In this document: piece by piece, positions 22,184 to 33,871 of the stretch
How positions within the stretch are numbered: position 1 is the stretch's first letter
How the letters are laid out: each line of letters opens with the position of its first letter
Source: Spinellus fusiger
Taxonomy: Eukaryota; Mucoromycota; Mucoromycetes; Mucorales; Phycomycetaceae
Length of the DNA: 64,000 nt
Reading direction: 5' to 3'
NCBI GenBank assembly: GCA_025094145.1
Contig: JALLLS010000038.1
Span: forward strand, 248,001 to 312,000
Program-made: the position numbers and the translations under genes
The notes under the pieces: model-generated
Told to the model about the DNA's origin: nothing
Seen by the model: only the letters and a program-made list of their open reading frames with translations
The model's database searches: none

Positions 22184-23131
22184 ATGGCAGCACGTACGCT
22201 TCATTCAGGCTTGAAGCACATCCACAGACCCACAGTGGCTTTGTGTCAGTCGAGGATGTCTGTGGATGGCATCCATGCTCCTCCATCATGGACTCGATCT
22301 CTCACCACCACCACCACCACCACGAATACACCACCACCAGGCACGGCAGAGACACTCCTCTCCTCCTCCTCCTCCACTCCTCTCCTCACTCTCGAATCCC
22401 TCCTGCCTCCTGTCCTTGTAAAGACCCCACTTCGAAAGAAAGTAGAAAGACCTCCTGTCACACCCCACACCCTCACCATCGCCAGCCTTCTCTCCACAGG
22501 CCTGCACCTCGGCCACGCCACCAGCCTGTGGGAGCCCACCACACTGCCATTCATCTTTGGCACGCGTGAGGGCATCAGCATCATCAACCTGGAGCACACG
22601 CTGGTCCATCTCAAGAGAGCATGCAACGTGGCCCGCGACATTAGCCAGCGCGGAGGCACCCTGCTGTTCATTGGCACCCGGCCCGGCCTCAAAGACCTGA
22701 CCATTGACGCCGCACGCCACTGCGAGGGGTACCATGTCTCGAGCAAGTGGATTCCCGGCACCCTGACCAATGCCCACCAGGTGCTTGGTCGCCACGCCTC
22801 ACCCGACCCCGAGGATCCAGGAAGAGTCCCCCGCACCTACCGACCCGACCTGATCGTGCTGCTGAATCCACTCGAGAACCGAATTGCGATTTCAGAGGCA
22901 CAGCTGCACAAGATCCCCATTGTTGCCATTACCGACACAGACTATGATCCTCGCAGAGTGACGTATCCTATTCCTGCCAACGATGACTCTGTGCGTGGTG
23001 TGGCCCTGGTGGCGCATGTGATTGCGAGTGCTGCCAAGGAAGGCGTAGTGCGTCGTAAGCAGGTGTTGAATCAAAAGGCGAGGGAGGCAAGGGCCATGCG
23101 TGAGGATTTGAGTTTGAATGAGAGCGAATAA
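22184..23131 (+). CDS. MRP4: Mitochondrial small-subunit ribosomal protein uS2m
   Basis: Single-exon gene of 315 residues. The first 90 residues are a basic, Ser/Thr-rich mitochondrial presequence (MAARTLHSGLKHI and a Thr run). The uS2 domain follows, with LLSTGLHLGHATSLWEP, FIFGTREGISIINLEHTL, GGTLLFIGTRPGLKDL, WIPGTLTNAHQVLG, RPDLIVLLNPLENRIAISEA and IPIVAITDTDYDPRRVTYPI, all typical S2 blocks. It acts in the mitochondrial 37S ribosomal subunit. Strong GC-rich codon use contrasts with the flanks. It shares a divergent promoter spacer with the cytosolic eL15 gene. Confidence 0.95.
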   Translation: MAARTLHSGLKHIHRPTVALCQSRMSVDGIHAPPSWTRSLTTTTTTTNTPPPGTAETLLSSSSSTPLLTLESLLPPVLVKTPLRKKVERPPVTPHTLTIASLLSTGLHLGHATSLWEPTTLPFIFGTREGISIINLEHTLVHLKRACNVARDISQRGGTLLFIGTRPGLKDLTIDAARHCEGYHVSSKWIPGTLTNAHQVLGRHASPDPEDPGRVPRTYRPDLIVLLNPLENRIAISEAQLHKIPIVAITDTDYDPRRVTYPIPANDDSVRGVALVAHVIASAAKEGVVRRKQVLNQKAREARAMREDLSLNESE

Positions 23132-23795
23132 GAAAGAAGGAAAAGAAAGAAAGAAAGAGAAACGTGGTGTTGGTGTTGCTGTTGCTCTTTCTTTTTTCTT
23201 TTTTTCTTTTTTTCTTTTTATATTTATATTTATATTTATATATCTATCTATCTTTCTATCTATCTCTCTCTTTTTTTTTCTTTCTTTTTTTAGTGTGTGT
23301 GTGTGATGGTAAGGGAGTGTGTCCATAGATGGAAATGTGATGATGCGTGCCTACAAGGGACATGACACATTAGAATTCTCACTAGAGTCATGTCTTTTAT
23401 GCAACACTAAAGAAAGAGAGAGAAATCCACTCTCTTTCTCTTTTCTTTTTTTATTGGCTCTACACAACTATCCTATCTCTTTCATTTCCATGGCAACGTG
23501 TGTGTGTGTAGAAAAGAAAGACTCAAATGAAGAATCCAATCACCGCACCACACGTCAGACACCCATGAGAATCCGCCGAAAAGGGAAGATGTCTAAACAT
23601 AGGAAAGAAGGAAAAAAAAAAGAAAAAAGAAAAAAAAATTGTTGGGTTTATTATGATGATTTTTATATAAAATATAGATATAATTTTTTTTTTCTTTTTT
23701 TTATATAATTTTTTTTATCCTCAGATGAATGAATATATAAATATGTTTCCAGGAGAATATTTCGTTTCTTCTTTCTACTTATTTCTCTTTGCACA
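23132..23795. other. Intergenic spacer, homopolymer- and CT-rich
   Basis: No gene is supported. It holds CT and T tracts and a GT run near 23295; the last 70 bp form the promoter of the next gene. Confidence 0.6.
23734..23743 (+). promoter_or_regulatory. TATA box of the nucleoside diphosphate kinase gene
   Basis: TATATAAATA lies 62 bp before the ATG and is followed by a CT-rich tract (TTTCTTCTTTCTACTT) ending at CACAATGG. Inferred from sequence and spacing. Confidence 0.5.
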
Positions 23796-24369
23796 ATGGA
23801 ACAGACTTACATTATGATCAAGCCTGATGGTAATAACAACATGAAGAAAGAGAAAAGAAGATCTTATATGTGTATGGCCTAGGCGTTGCCCGTGGTCTTG
23901 TGGGTGAAATCATCAAGCGCTTCGAACAGCGTGGTTACCAATTGGCTGCCCTTGAGCTGTTGAACCCCACCAAGGAGTTGCTCGAAGAACACGTAAGTTT
24001 GTCGGCTGGAGGAGAAAAGGAAAGAGGGAAAACACGACTCTAACGTCCCTCTCATAGTACCAAGACTTGAAAGGCAAGGGCTTCTTCAACGGTTTGATCA
24101 GCTACATGCACTCTGGCCCTGTGGTGGGTATGGTCTGGGTTGGCAAGGACGTTGTTAAGATTGGTCGCAAGATGTTGGGTGAGACCAACCCCCTTGCCTC
24201 TGCTGCTGGTACCATCCGTGGTGACTTTTGCATTGAAGTTGGACGCAACATCTGCCACGGCAGTGACTCTGTTGAGTCTGCCCAGCGTGAGATTGCCTTG
24301 TGGTTCCCCCGCGGTGTTGAAGTCCGTGAGCGCAACATCTCTGTCCACCACTTGATCTACGAGAACTAA
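23796..24369 (+). CDS. NDK1: Nucleoside diphosphate kinase
   Basis: Transfers the gamma phosphate of ATP to other NDPs through a phosphohistidine. Three exons (23796-23829, 23883-23992, 24058-24369) give 151 residues, the standard length. The N-terminus [20 protein letters not shown], the segment [39 protein letters not shown] with the catalytic histidine, and the C-terminus HLIYEN are all canonical. Only two short introns interrupt it, and it has a clear TATA box, consistent with strong expression. AATAAA motifs follow the stop at about 24390-24415. Confidence 0.97.
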
Positions 24370-24770
24370 GATACAAGTCGTTTTTTATAATAAAGAATAA
24401 AGAATAAAGAATAAAGAATCTATCAACGTTACAAGACTCTATAAAAACAAAAGAAAAGAAAAAAAGAAAAAGAAGGGTATCTCCTGTCACTGATGTCTTT
24501 TGTCACTTGAATTTTGTCACTTGAATCTTGTCGCTTGAATCTTGTCACTGATGTGTCTTGTCACTTGAATCTTCATGGGGAGGGTGAACAAGGGTTGAAT
24601 CTCAAGGGTCCCTCCCTCCCTAGAAACAAGTCACTTTCTAATGGACTGTCTTTTTCTACTCATTACAGTGTCAATGTGTCAATCTATAGGTGTTGGTGTG
24701 AAGGATAAGTTTTACAATCAAAAATAAAAATAAAAAGAGAGAGAGAATATCCATAGAAGAATGCATGAAA

Positions 24771-24846
24771 CTAGAATAGACTAGAATAGACTAGAATAGA
24801 CTAGAATAGAATGGAATAGAATGGAGTAGAATAGAATAGAATAGAA
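24771..24846. repeat. CTAGAATAGA tandem repeat
   Basis: Four 10-bp copies degrade into ATAGA-type 5-bp units, in the spacer between the kinase and transporter genes. Confidence 0.85.
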
Positions 24847-24941
24847 AAAAAAGAAATAGGAGAGAGTACAGTTTGGTATGAGGAAAAGGGTGGAATGGCG
24901 CAAGGTTTCCTTTTCTTTTTTTTTCGTCTTGTCTTGTCCAT

Positions 24942-26411
24942 TTATCGCTGTGTTTTGATCTCCATCAAGTCGCTCTCTTTCTTTGCCAAGGGAATAGCAA
25001 GGGAATCGTTGGGTTTTCTTCCCTTTTTTCTCTCCGACATTTCCACCTGGCTAGATACATAGTAGAGAGTGACCATTAGACAGATAGAGTAGAGAGTGGA
25101 TCTACTTACGTATACCAAGCACCTCCTGCCAATGTCAACAGAATGCCTGCTGAATTGACCAGTGTGATGTTAAGCTTAAAGATAATCACAGCAAGAATAA
25201 TGGACAGAACTTGCTTAACATTGCCTAACATCCCCACCCACATCAGTTCCTTCTTTTGACTCTTGTTGTGGTTGCCTTCTTACCTGCTACTGTCATGGTC
25301 AAGGCACTCGTCTTCTTGTTGGCAGTAAAGCTCACCACATTAAGGAAAAACGCAAAAATACCATTCATCAACAAGGCAAAGAACAGAGACAGTGTAAAGT
25401 TGGCTCGATAAAACTGCTGCACCTGGGCCATCTCACCCGTCACATAGGAATAGATCATGGTCTGCACAAATGCCAAGGGAGACATGCGAAGTAGGAGATC
25501 AAGTGGATGCAGCTTGAGTCTTCCCACCTGCACTCGGTTGGTCACCACTGTCTTGAGGGCTGCCAGCACCGTCCCCAGCACCGTCAGAATGAATCCAGTG
25601 GCTGTGTAGTCGTAGTCACCAAACGTAGCAAAGGCCACTCCCAATACAACCTACACCACCCAATGCAAGGCCAATGCAAGGGATAAGAAAGTGTCCTAAA
25701 CACCCACCCACACACTCTTTCTCTCTCTTTCTCTTTCTGCTCTTCCTCATGCCACTTACTGGTAATAGGGAGATGTAGATTCTGCTAGAGTAGATCTTCT
25801 TAAGGAATAGCACCGACAGCATAATAGTGAACACAGGTGTCATGGCACGTACTACTTGATGGAACTAGGCAGAGGAGAGATACATCAGTGGGTGTTTTCT
25901 TTTATAGGTCGTCTTTCTCTATCTACAAGAGGGAGGAGGGGGAGGAGGTTGGGCTTACAGGCACAGTGACGAGGTTTCTAGAATACATCCAGTGAAGAGA
26001 TCAAAGAAGAGCCATTTTAGTCTTCTTCCTATTCTCTCTTTTTCTTTCTCTTTTCTCTTCTCTTTTTATTATTTTAAAAAAGAAAACTTACAGTGACACG
26101 TTGCTAATAGCAATATTGATAGTGTACAGCACAGAGAACATGAGCATCACCATGTTTTCCTTCTCTCCCAACTTGGAGGGTGTAAACAGCTTGGACTTCC
26201 AAAAGATAAATGAACCGATAGCACCACAAAACGTGTGTATTGCTGTCAGTGTCCAGGGAAATGGAAATTCAAACAGTGACATGATGATCTTGTTGTAAAG
26301 AGTCAAGGCCAAATTAAGCACAAAATACATCCCAAGCCAGACCATCGATGAGTCCAGAAATGGACGTGTCGTTCGAGAGGGTCTTGTGGAGAGAATAGGG
26401 TTGGAGGCCAT
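24942..26411 (-). CDS. TPT/SLC35-type nucleotide-sugar or sugar-phosphate transporter
   Basis: Multi-membrane-span transporter of the drug/metabolite superfamily, triose-phosphate-transporter branch, expected in Golgi or ER. Reading from ATG 26411: MVWLGMYFVLNLALTLYNK, FPFPWTLTAIHTFCGAIGSF, VLYTINIAISNVSLNLVTVP, FHQVVRAMTPVFTIMLSVLF, VVLGVAFATFGDYDYTATGF, LKTVVTNRVQVGRLKLHPLD, LLMNGIFAFFLNVVSFTANK, then SALTMTVAGNVKQVLSIILA and a basic C-terminal tail ending at the stop 24944-24942. The conserved Lys-rich and NxxS blocks of the fungal TPT family are present. About seven exons; the last join near 25112 is ambiguous. An in-frame ATG at 26522 would add 37 residues and may be a leader start. The substrate cannot be told from sequence. 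Confidence 0.85.
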
Positions 26412-26751
26412 GTTCAAGATGACCAGACAGGGATGAGGAAGAAGAGGAAAGAAAGAACGAAAAAGGAGAACGAAATGGAAGCGGCGGTAAATAGTGATGG
26501 GGATAGTATTTTGTCCGCTCAAGTGGTATGAGTTCTCGGCGCACCGTTCTCGGGTCTTTCTATCTTGCTGTGTTTTGCACTACAGTTCAGTCTCTTGGTG
26601 GACATGTATTTGCTGATGATAAAGAAGGAAAAGGAGATCTACAGAAACAATGTACCTGTGCTGTCACTGCTCTCCTGTTCTCAAGAGAATGGACCGAGAG
26701 CTCTATAGCAATGTGTAGGTGTGTAGATACATACATACATACATACATACA

Positions 26752-26782
<31 letters not shown>

Positions 26783-29700
26783 CTACATACATACATAGCT
26801 ACATAGCTACATAGCTACACACTAGACATGTAATGTATTGATAATGAATGCGAACAAAGGACATGGTCTGATAATACATGGTCTATAGAATGACAGCACT
26901 CTACAACACTTTCGCCATAATCACCTTATTCTATATAAATCTATATTCTTTCTTATTCTCGCACTACATAGACTAGTGTATGGCCTTTGCTATAGAATCT
27001 CGCCTTCTTTTATCGATCTGCCTGCCGATCAACAAGCCAATCCACATCACACTCCAATGTGACTTTATGTTCTATCCATAGTAGTGTTAGTAGTGAATAA
27101 ACATAGTCCAATCTCTCTCTCTGTGTCTGTCTGTCTGTCATCTACACGTGTACCTTGAATCTCCGAAGAAGAAGAGAGAATCGATAGCTAATTAGCTCTT
27201 GTCCATAGGTCCGTAAGATCTCTTTTGTAATAATATGACTGTGTTGATTTGAGCTGCTATTTGAATAGACAATGACTGTGTTGATTGATTGGTTGATTTG
27301 CCTTTCTCCACTATAGACTGGTATGGGATCAGACTCATCCCAAATGGATTGAGTACAGAAACTACACCTCAGCACAACATCATCCAGACAGCATCCAGTA
27401 CCACTGACATTGTTTCAAGATATATATATATATATATATAAAACCAGTAGATACATGACTCTCTTGCTATTCTTTTTATTAGTATTCTTACTCTTCTTAT
27501 TGATAAGAGATGGGGATAGGAATTGATAGACAGCAGTATTCATAAACAACTGTGTTTTTATTATAAATACTTCTTTTCTCCCCTCATCTTGTGAGTGTTG
27601 CTGTTGCTAAGGCCTGGCTTTGTTTTGTCTTTGGACTATAGCAATTCCACCAATGCAAGTAGAAAATAATAAACAAGTTATATTTGCTCATATCCCAATG
27701 TCTCTTCACTCATGTCGTACATTGATATGAAAAAAGATACAGTTAGAGATCCGATTCTTTCATTTTTGATGTTCATTTTCAGATGACATTTGTCATGACA
27801 CTCTTTCCATGCATTCATTGAACAAACACCTCTTCTACAAGGGGGAGGTCATACACCCTCTCCAACGAGGAATTACACAGTGAGTCCATCCATAGAAAGA
27901 AAAAAGAAAAAGAGGGGCAGGACTAGGAAAGAAAAGACCCACTCCACCCCTCTTTTCCACTGCAGAAATGTTCCTCTTTACCAATACTGGAGCTATGGAC
28001 ACAAATGCTTATCTTATTTCCTATTCACTATGCGACAGGAACATCAAAGAGACAAAAGAATGATGCTATGGACCTCCTGACCCCTAACCATGAGGAGAAC
28101 AGAGACAAGGACTGTGGCGAATGAGTTCTTTGAGCTACTCTTCTTGCCTTGTCTTTTCTCTCTCTTTCTTTTTCTTTTTTCTTCTTGGACAGTCAATAGT
28201 CAATACATAAGTATAACAAATAAAGAGATTCCAAATAAAAGAAAACACCCATGGCCATCACTGTGGAGACTCATCAATGAACGACTGTGTGAGGCCTAGA
28301 TCCATGCATCTTCCCCATTGCTTTTTCACAGCCATCTTTCAATCTTTAGACCCAACCTTAATTGTTTTTGGTTTTTGTTTTTAATTGAGCCCTTGGCAAA
28401 ACGATCTTGGTGAAGAGAATCGAGTTTATTGTTATTCATAGAACCAAAACACAACCTACTTTTATTGCTGATAATAACAATGATACTACTAATAATAAAT
28501 GAAATGCCTATGCCTTGGTTGATAGTCAGTAAGGAGATACTATTGTTACTGTCATTTGAGTAGAGAAGAGGAAGTGGTTGAGGTGGGGAGGTTGGCATGG
28601 CCTGCCGTGTCACAGCCAAGAAAAGAAAGAAAAAGGAAAAAACTTGCCTTTATTACACTGTGTTCATCTGGTATGGACTCTTCTTAAACAAAGATGGATC
28701 CCAATGAAGATGGCTTGGTGATGGAATGCAGCACCAGAAGCCCTTCTCTTCTTCCAATGACCATTGACTGAGGCTTCTCCTTGGCATCTGAGTGGAGTCT
28801 TGTGTTGAGTGTTTAAAGTAGAATAGAGTAGAAACAAGGGCATGCATAGCTCAATGACACATTTTGGCGCAAGTGCCAGTCTTGCTCCCCTTTTTTGTTT
28901 TTGTTTTTGTTTTTGTTTTTGTTTTTGTTTTTGTTTTGTAGGTGTCTATGTGTTTCTTCTTCTTCAGCAACAACAACAACAACAACAACAACAACAGCAA
29001 AACTCGGCCACTTGACCAAACAATGGCAAGTGCATTTCACAAAGGAATCCAGTCAATAAATAGGACTTGATGAAGAGATAAAACAAAAAAAAGGAATGAA
29101 CAGGAATAGGAACATGAAAAAAAAGAAAAAGTGAGAGTTGATAGGACAACAACAAGAGAATCAGTTTCAAGCTAAGCGTCGGGTGTTCCCAATCTTTCCT
29201 CACTACCAATGAAGGTCAATGGCAGGTTTGACCCAGCACACTAGGACAGCGAGGTAGGCCATACACTAGGAGGATGGCCTTATTCTTTTCTCTTTATTAA
29301 AAGATATTTTATTATCCAGTCTAGATCATAAAGAATTTTAGTACATAAAGGCTGTTAATAACAAAAACAAAAACAAAGCCTATAGAAAGATTCATTTGTA
29401 CAAATAAAACAGGGCAAGGTAACCCAACATAAGGTCATTTATAATATCTATCTATAATTTTATAAAAAATATAAAATATAAAAATAAAAATAAAAACTTA
29501 TTTGCACTTGTTAGCAAATCTATGAAATATGCTGACTTGTTTAAGAACCGCCCAATAGACAGATTTGACAGATAGATAAACAGATGAGCAGATAAAGTTT
29601 ATTTATATTCTTATATTCTTATATTCTTATAAATAAAAACCCCCTTTCCTTCTTGGAGAAAGGGTGTTGAGCAGCACTCATAACAAAAAGAAATAACAAG

Positions 29701-30440
29701 TCAAAAGTATCTCTCCCAAAAGACAATAACACATCACATGACATGAGTTGAGTCCATCCTATTGTATTATAAGCACACTTTACAAAACCACGTCCTACAC
29801 CCACCTCTATAGAATTAAGTTTGGGATGTTGGATATCCGATTTTCTATTTTCTATTTTCTATTTTCTATTCTGTTTTCAGATGACTATCCGCTGCATATC
29901 ATTCTTCTAACGATCAGTGGCAGTCCATTTGAAATCTGTAATCTATTTGAGTAGAAAAATGGTGTCTATAGCCAATCTGTGGAGTGATAACACCTGTGGT
30001 GGTTTTCATTATTCTACAGTGGCCCCTTGCTATACTCTATGTACACCTTACCTTCAACAGGTAAACCAAGAAGAAAGAAAAGAAAAGAAAAAAAAACAAA
30101 CGTGGTTCTATTAAATGTGACTATGTATCATTCTAATAAAGTTCACAGTCATTTGATCTGATGCTATATAATTGTAGGTCTATAGTGTCCTTTTATATGT
30201 AATGTAAACAAAAATAGATAATACTAAAAATTCATATAGACATCAACGTACGCTAGATCTATTGATCTACAGCCACACCCAATTGAATTAAATACTTGCC
30301 TGAATTTTAATAAAATAATACTTTCTTTTCCTTAAAACTCATTTTCCTTCTAAATAGTGTTAAACCAACACAACACCTCAGATACATTTTCAGAAACTTA
30401 CACTCGTGGAGAATAGGATAAAGCAGAAAAATAGAAAGCT
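26412..30440. other. Gene-poor AT-rich region
   Basis: No gene can be supported over 4 kb. It contains the (ATAC)n microsatellite at 26727-26780, a (TA)n run near 27418-27440, a TTTTTG run at 28891-28938 and a CAA run at 28967-28997. Candidate short exons at about 27781-27872 and 27965-28090 on plus (reading HSLNKHLFYKGEVIHPLQRG) and a minus frame at 28326-28619 with one hydrophobic stretch (GIGISFIISSIIVIIS) have no recognised family. Confidence 0.45.
26727..26780. repeat. (ATAC)n microsatellite
   Basis: About 13 tandem ATAC units, followed by CTACATAG repeats to about 26818. Confidence 0.95.
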
Positions 30441-30499
30441 ATGGGGAATCTATTACCTGTTGAGGACTGGATTAATGTTGGTTGTGATTGTGAGTGTAG

Positions 30500-31060
30500 T
30501 TGTAATAAAGCCTACAGTTCAAAATAGTATCAGAAACATCAAAGAACGTGGGTCACCATTGCGTTTAAAGAGTCATGGAAAATCTAAATAATAATAATAA
30601 AGACAGTGAGAGGGACCTCAGACATCTGGAAAAGATCATTAGAAAGTGTCCAATTGCCCCATAGAATCAATTGAAATTGGAAATGTTGAGGATTCAGGTG
30701 GGTGTATGTAGAAACACCATTATCAGCTACTACAAGTAGTTGGGGTTTGGATCTTTTTTTTTCTGTAGACCACAAGCCAGCCTTAACTAAGAAAACGCAA
30801 GGAGAAACAGCTTTGTTGGGCAAGTGTGCTAGCTATTCTCCTAGGGACTATGCTAGAGGGTGAAAAGAGACATATCAAATTAGGGTGCTTTGATGAATGG
30901 CCCACACATAGTCCTGAATTGAACCCAATTGAATACGTCTGGTGTACTTTGAAAAGATGAATTAAATAAGGAAAGGTATCTATTACCAATGTATAAAGCT
31001 TGAAGGCTCTAATTGCAGAGAAGTGGGAGTGAGTTGGTGTTGAACTTGCATAATAATAAA
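30500..31060 (+). pseudogene. Tc1/mariner-type transposase relic 1, internally deleted
   Basis: Read on plus in shifting frames. Around 30603-30700 there is a Tc1-like helix-turn-helix region (SERDLRHLEKIIRKCPIAP, then GVCRNTIISYYK), then KPALTKKTQ-like residues. Shortly after, at about 30885-30955, comes the C-terminal catalytic signature WPTHSPELNPIEYVWCTLK. The aspartate-containing middle of the DDE/D domain is missing, and several stops and shifts interrupt the reading. Identification rests on the SPELNPIE box, which is diagnostic for the Tc1 superfamily. Confidence 0.75.
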
Positions 31061-31403
31061 TTCAGAGTATGACAGATAGGTGCCATAGGGAGTGTGCCCT
31101 ACTGAGTGGATCCACAAGAAGATCCAACTGAGAACTTAGCAGGGCATGGGAAGAGGAAATGTTCTTATGTATCTTCTTTACTAAAGTGAGCAAAAGAATG
31201 TTTTGGGATCTTTCAAATTCCAGGATATATTTATATTGAAAATAAATAAATAAATAACACACACTATTTCTTTTCTTCTTTTTCTTTTTCTTTTCATAAC
31301 ACTTCTTTTCTTATAATGTCTAACTCATCCAACACTGCAAACATATTTACCAAGACCCCCTAAGGTGTATGGGAAATAGACCAATAGCGAGACTTGCTCA
31401 GCT

Positions 31404-32395
31404 ATCTTCCACCAGGTGCTGAACCTAAACACCACTCAGACCGAGGCATCTCGTATGCTCAACGTGCCTACTTCTACTATAGGGAACATCATAAAGCATT
31501 CCAAGAAAATAGACTCAGTGTTGCCTTCTCCCAAGAGTGGCTGTAAGAGAAAGTTGGACGACAGGGCTCTCCAGTGGTTGAAAAGAACAGTAGCAAGTCA
31601 TTCTCAACAAACCAAAAAGAAGAAGAAAGAAAAAGAAAAAGAGAAAGGCACCACAGCAGACAGGGTCATCAAGGTATCAAGACCAACTCTCAAGAAATAC
31701 CTTGATGGAATCACATTCCATCTGTGTAGTCTGGTAGTGAGTTCTCTTTTTGAAAAAGAAGAACATGGAGGCAAGACTCTAGTGGGCTCATGAGCACGCT
31801 GGTTAGACCCATGGGCAGTGGTGTGAGGTCGTCTGGTCCAATGAGTCCAGGGTTGAGCTGATCAGCTTTGACAAAGGTACCAAGGTCATAAGGCAGTAGG
31901 ACGGTCTTTGAGCCCGAGAATGTCTTTGAGAAGAAATTTAGAGGTAGTAGAGTGATGTTATGTATTGTTTTAGTGAGGAGGGTATTGGGAGATGAATCGT
32001 AGTGGAGGGTAGGATAAACTCCAACAAGTACATCAATGCCTTGGAAGAAGCCTACTGCCCCGAGCTCGATTCTCTCTATTCTAAACCCTGGAGTCAGCTA
32101 TTGCCTACAGAAGAACAATGCTAGATCCTATACGATGAAAGCAACTTAATTGGAAGGTAGTGAATAGTATAGTAATGACTCTTTATTGGCCCTTACACTA
32201 CTGATCTCAATCCAATGGAGCATCTGTGGACTTGATTGAATATCATTAGGAAGGACAAAAAAGTATATACCACCAAGGAGAAGTTGGAGGCTGCTCTGAT
32301 GCTGGAATGGGGTAAAATATCAAAGGTAGTGACAGACACCCTCATTACCAGCATGGGGCAGAAATAACAGGCAGTGATAGATGTCAAAGAATAAT
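31404..32395 (+). pseudogene. Tc1/mariner-type transposase relic 2, full span but degenerate
   Basis: The N-terminal helix-turn-helix is still open (TQTEASRMLNVPTSTIGNII, 31440-31500), followed by a Lys-rich insertion. Then come broken catalytic pieces: VVWSNESRVELISFDKGTKV near 31830-31890 (first catalytic region, WSNES for WSDES), QKNNARSYTMKAT near 32110 (second aspartate region, NN for DN), and DLNPMEHLW with ISKVVTDTLITSMG at 32190-32360. Frameshifts and stops separate them, and both visible aspartate positions are changed, so it is inactive. It is distinct in sequence from relic 1. Confidence 0.75.
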
Positions 32396-33266
32396 GGTGG
32401 TTACTAATCAACCTTACAATAAAACTACTGTTATGTATTAAAAACACTACCATCTTTATTCATTGAAAATCTTACGTATTTATCTAATGACTTTATAAAA
32501 TTATAACACTATTAAGATAAAGTATGAAGCTAAAAAAAAAAAAGGGGGGAATTCTATATTTAAAACCGTCAATTACATTCTTTTGGTCACTTTATTACAT
32601 TTGGGGCATAGTGTGGTACACACAAGGAGATTTTTGGGATATATAAGAAAATATTCTGAGAATAAAATTTCAATATTCTTATGATTGGCTAATGTGATTG
32701 AAAATGATTTTTCGCTGTCTAAATGAACTATTTCAAACTCTACTTGCCTGTTTTAGCAATGGCTACTGACTTTGTAATTAAAAAGTATAGAATTGGCTGT
32801 AAAGACAAGAAATAGAACAAGAATCCACTTAATATTACAACTCAGTCACTGATATTCTTCTCTTAGCATAATGTGTTATCCTTAAGCCCACAGTATTTGC
32901 AGCATAACAATGTTTAAAAAATATTTATTGTGGGACTCGCACTGAATTAACTCTAATGGTCATTGTCCATAAAATAGAACCAAACTTACTTATATTAAGA
33001 ACAGTGTATTCATTTATTGACTAAATATCTATAATCACCTCAATTATCTTATTGTAACTGGTATTAACAGTGGTGCTTAATGATAACAAGGTATTGTTTC
33101 TAATACTGGACTTTAGGCCCAAGGCAAATAGAGTGTGAATTGTTTGACTTGTGAGTTTGACTTGTAAATTTTGACTTGTGAATTTTATGAGTGGAGACTA
33201 ATGAATGCATCACCAGAATAGAGAAAGAGAAATTATTTGTTTTGATATTCCCCTCCTTTTGATATT

Positions 33267-33461
33267 TCACATACTGCAAATACAACTTAACACCCAAGTA
33301 CTTGTCAAGATGAGCATAGCTGAACAAGGTAATGTGCCATTATTAACAAAGAGAAACAATAGAAGGAAGTGATAGACACTACCAAAGACTATTCTAGTGA
33401 TAAAAAGGTAAGCAATGTCTTCCTCTGGGCTTGAGCTCATTGTATTCCACAAGGCACTCAT
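33267..33461 (-). pseudogene. Fanzor-like N-terminal segment in element B
   Basis: Open frame of 64 codons containing YLFITRIVFGSVYHFLLLF and VNNGTLP, matching the segment at about 5470-5615 in element A. A second overlapping frame (33100-33327) reads YAHLDKYLGVKLYLQYVK, also shared. No nuclease domain follows within the element. Confidence 0.4.
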
Positions 33462-33636
33462 TGTATTGTTATTAGGTAAGTAAAGACTCTTTTCAAATCA
33501 GTCTTAGGTGGTCTTCTATACTATCTAGGGTCTCTAGAGTATACTCCTGAGCATATTTATCTGTCTTCCAAGGATAAAGCACAAGGCCTTTAGGTTGTGG
33601 ATTCTATTGCTATGAAGGAATACGCCTAGAGCAGCA

Positions 33637-33667
33637 GTAGCTATAGTCATACTATAGTATTAGCTAC
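33637..33667. repeat. 31-bp palindromic element near the right end of element B
   Basis: Identical to 5933-5963 in element A and placed 204 bp from the right end. Confidence 0.7.
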
Positions 33668-33871
33668 AGTATTACAATAAACAATTTTATTCATAAACAC
33701 TATATTTTATTGATAATACAATTTGATATTGAGGTATCCATAAAAGGAAAGAAAGATTTAGATACTTGCAAACCTTTGATTTTAAACACAGTTCCATAAA
33801 AGGCAGGATTTTTTTTACGTAAAGGGGATAGCGTGTATCTGGTTAAAAGCCAGAAAATTTCCTGGTGTGTA

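Larger units (their letters stand above)
32617..33871. mobile_element. TIR element B, shortened relative of element A
   Basis: The ends are TACACACAAGGAGATTTTT at 32617 and the complement of TACACACCAGGAAATTTT ending at 33871, again with TA at both outer borders. From about 33000 to the right end it is highly similar to 5190-6170 of element A, including the shared 31-bp palindrome and the N-terminal Fanzor-like stretch. The nuclease part (RuvC and zinc ribbon) is absent and the left 380 bp show only the terminal 40 bp in common. It is about half the length of A and looks like an internally deleted, non-autonomous derivative. Confidence 0.75.

Noticed and set aside
26528..26806. Open frame divergent from the transporter gene
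   Set aside because: Its second half is the translated ATAC microsatellite (repeated YIHT), and the first half has no motif.
27781..28090. Two possible plus-strand exons reading HSLNKHLFYKGEVIHPLQRG and a following piece
   Set aside because: No upstream or downstream exons keep a frame and no family is recognised; possibly a decayed gene.
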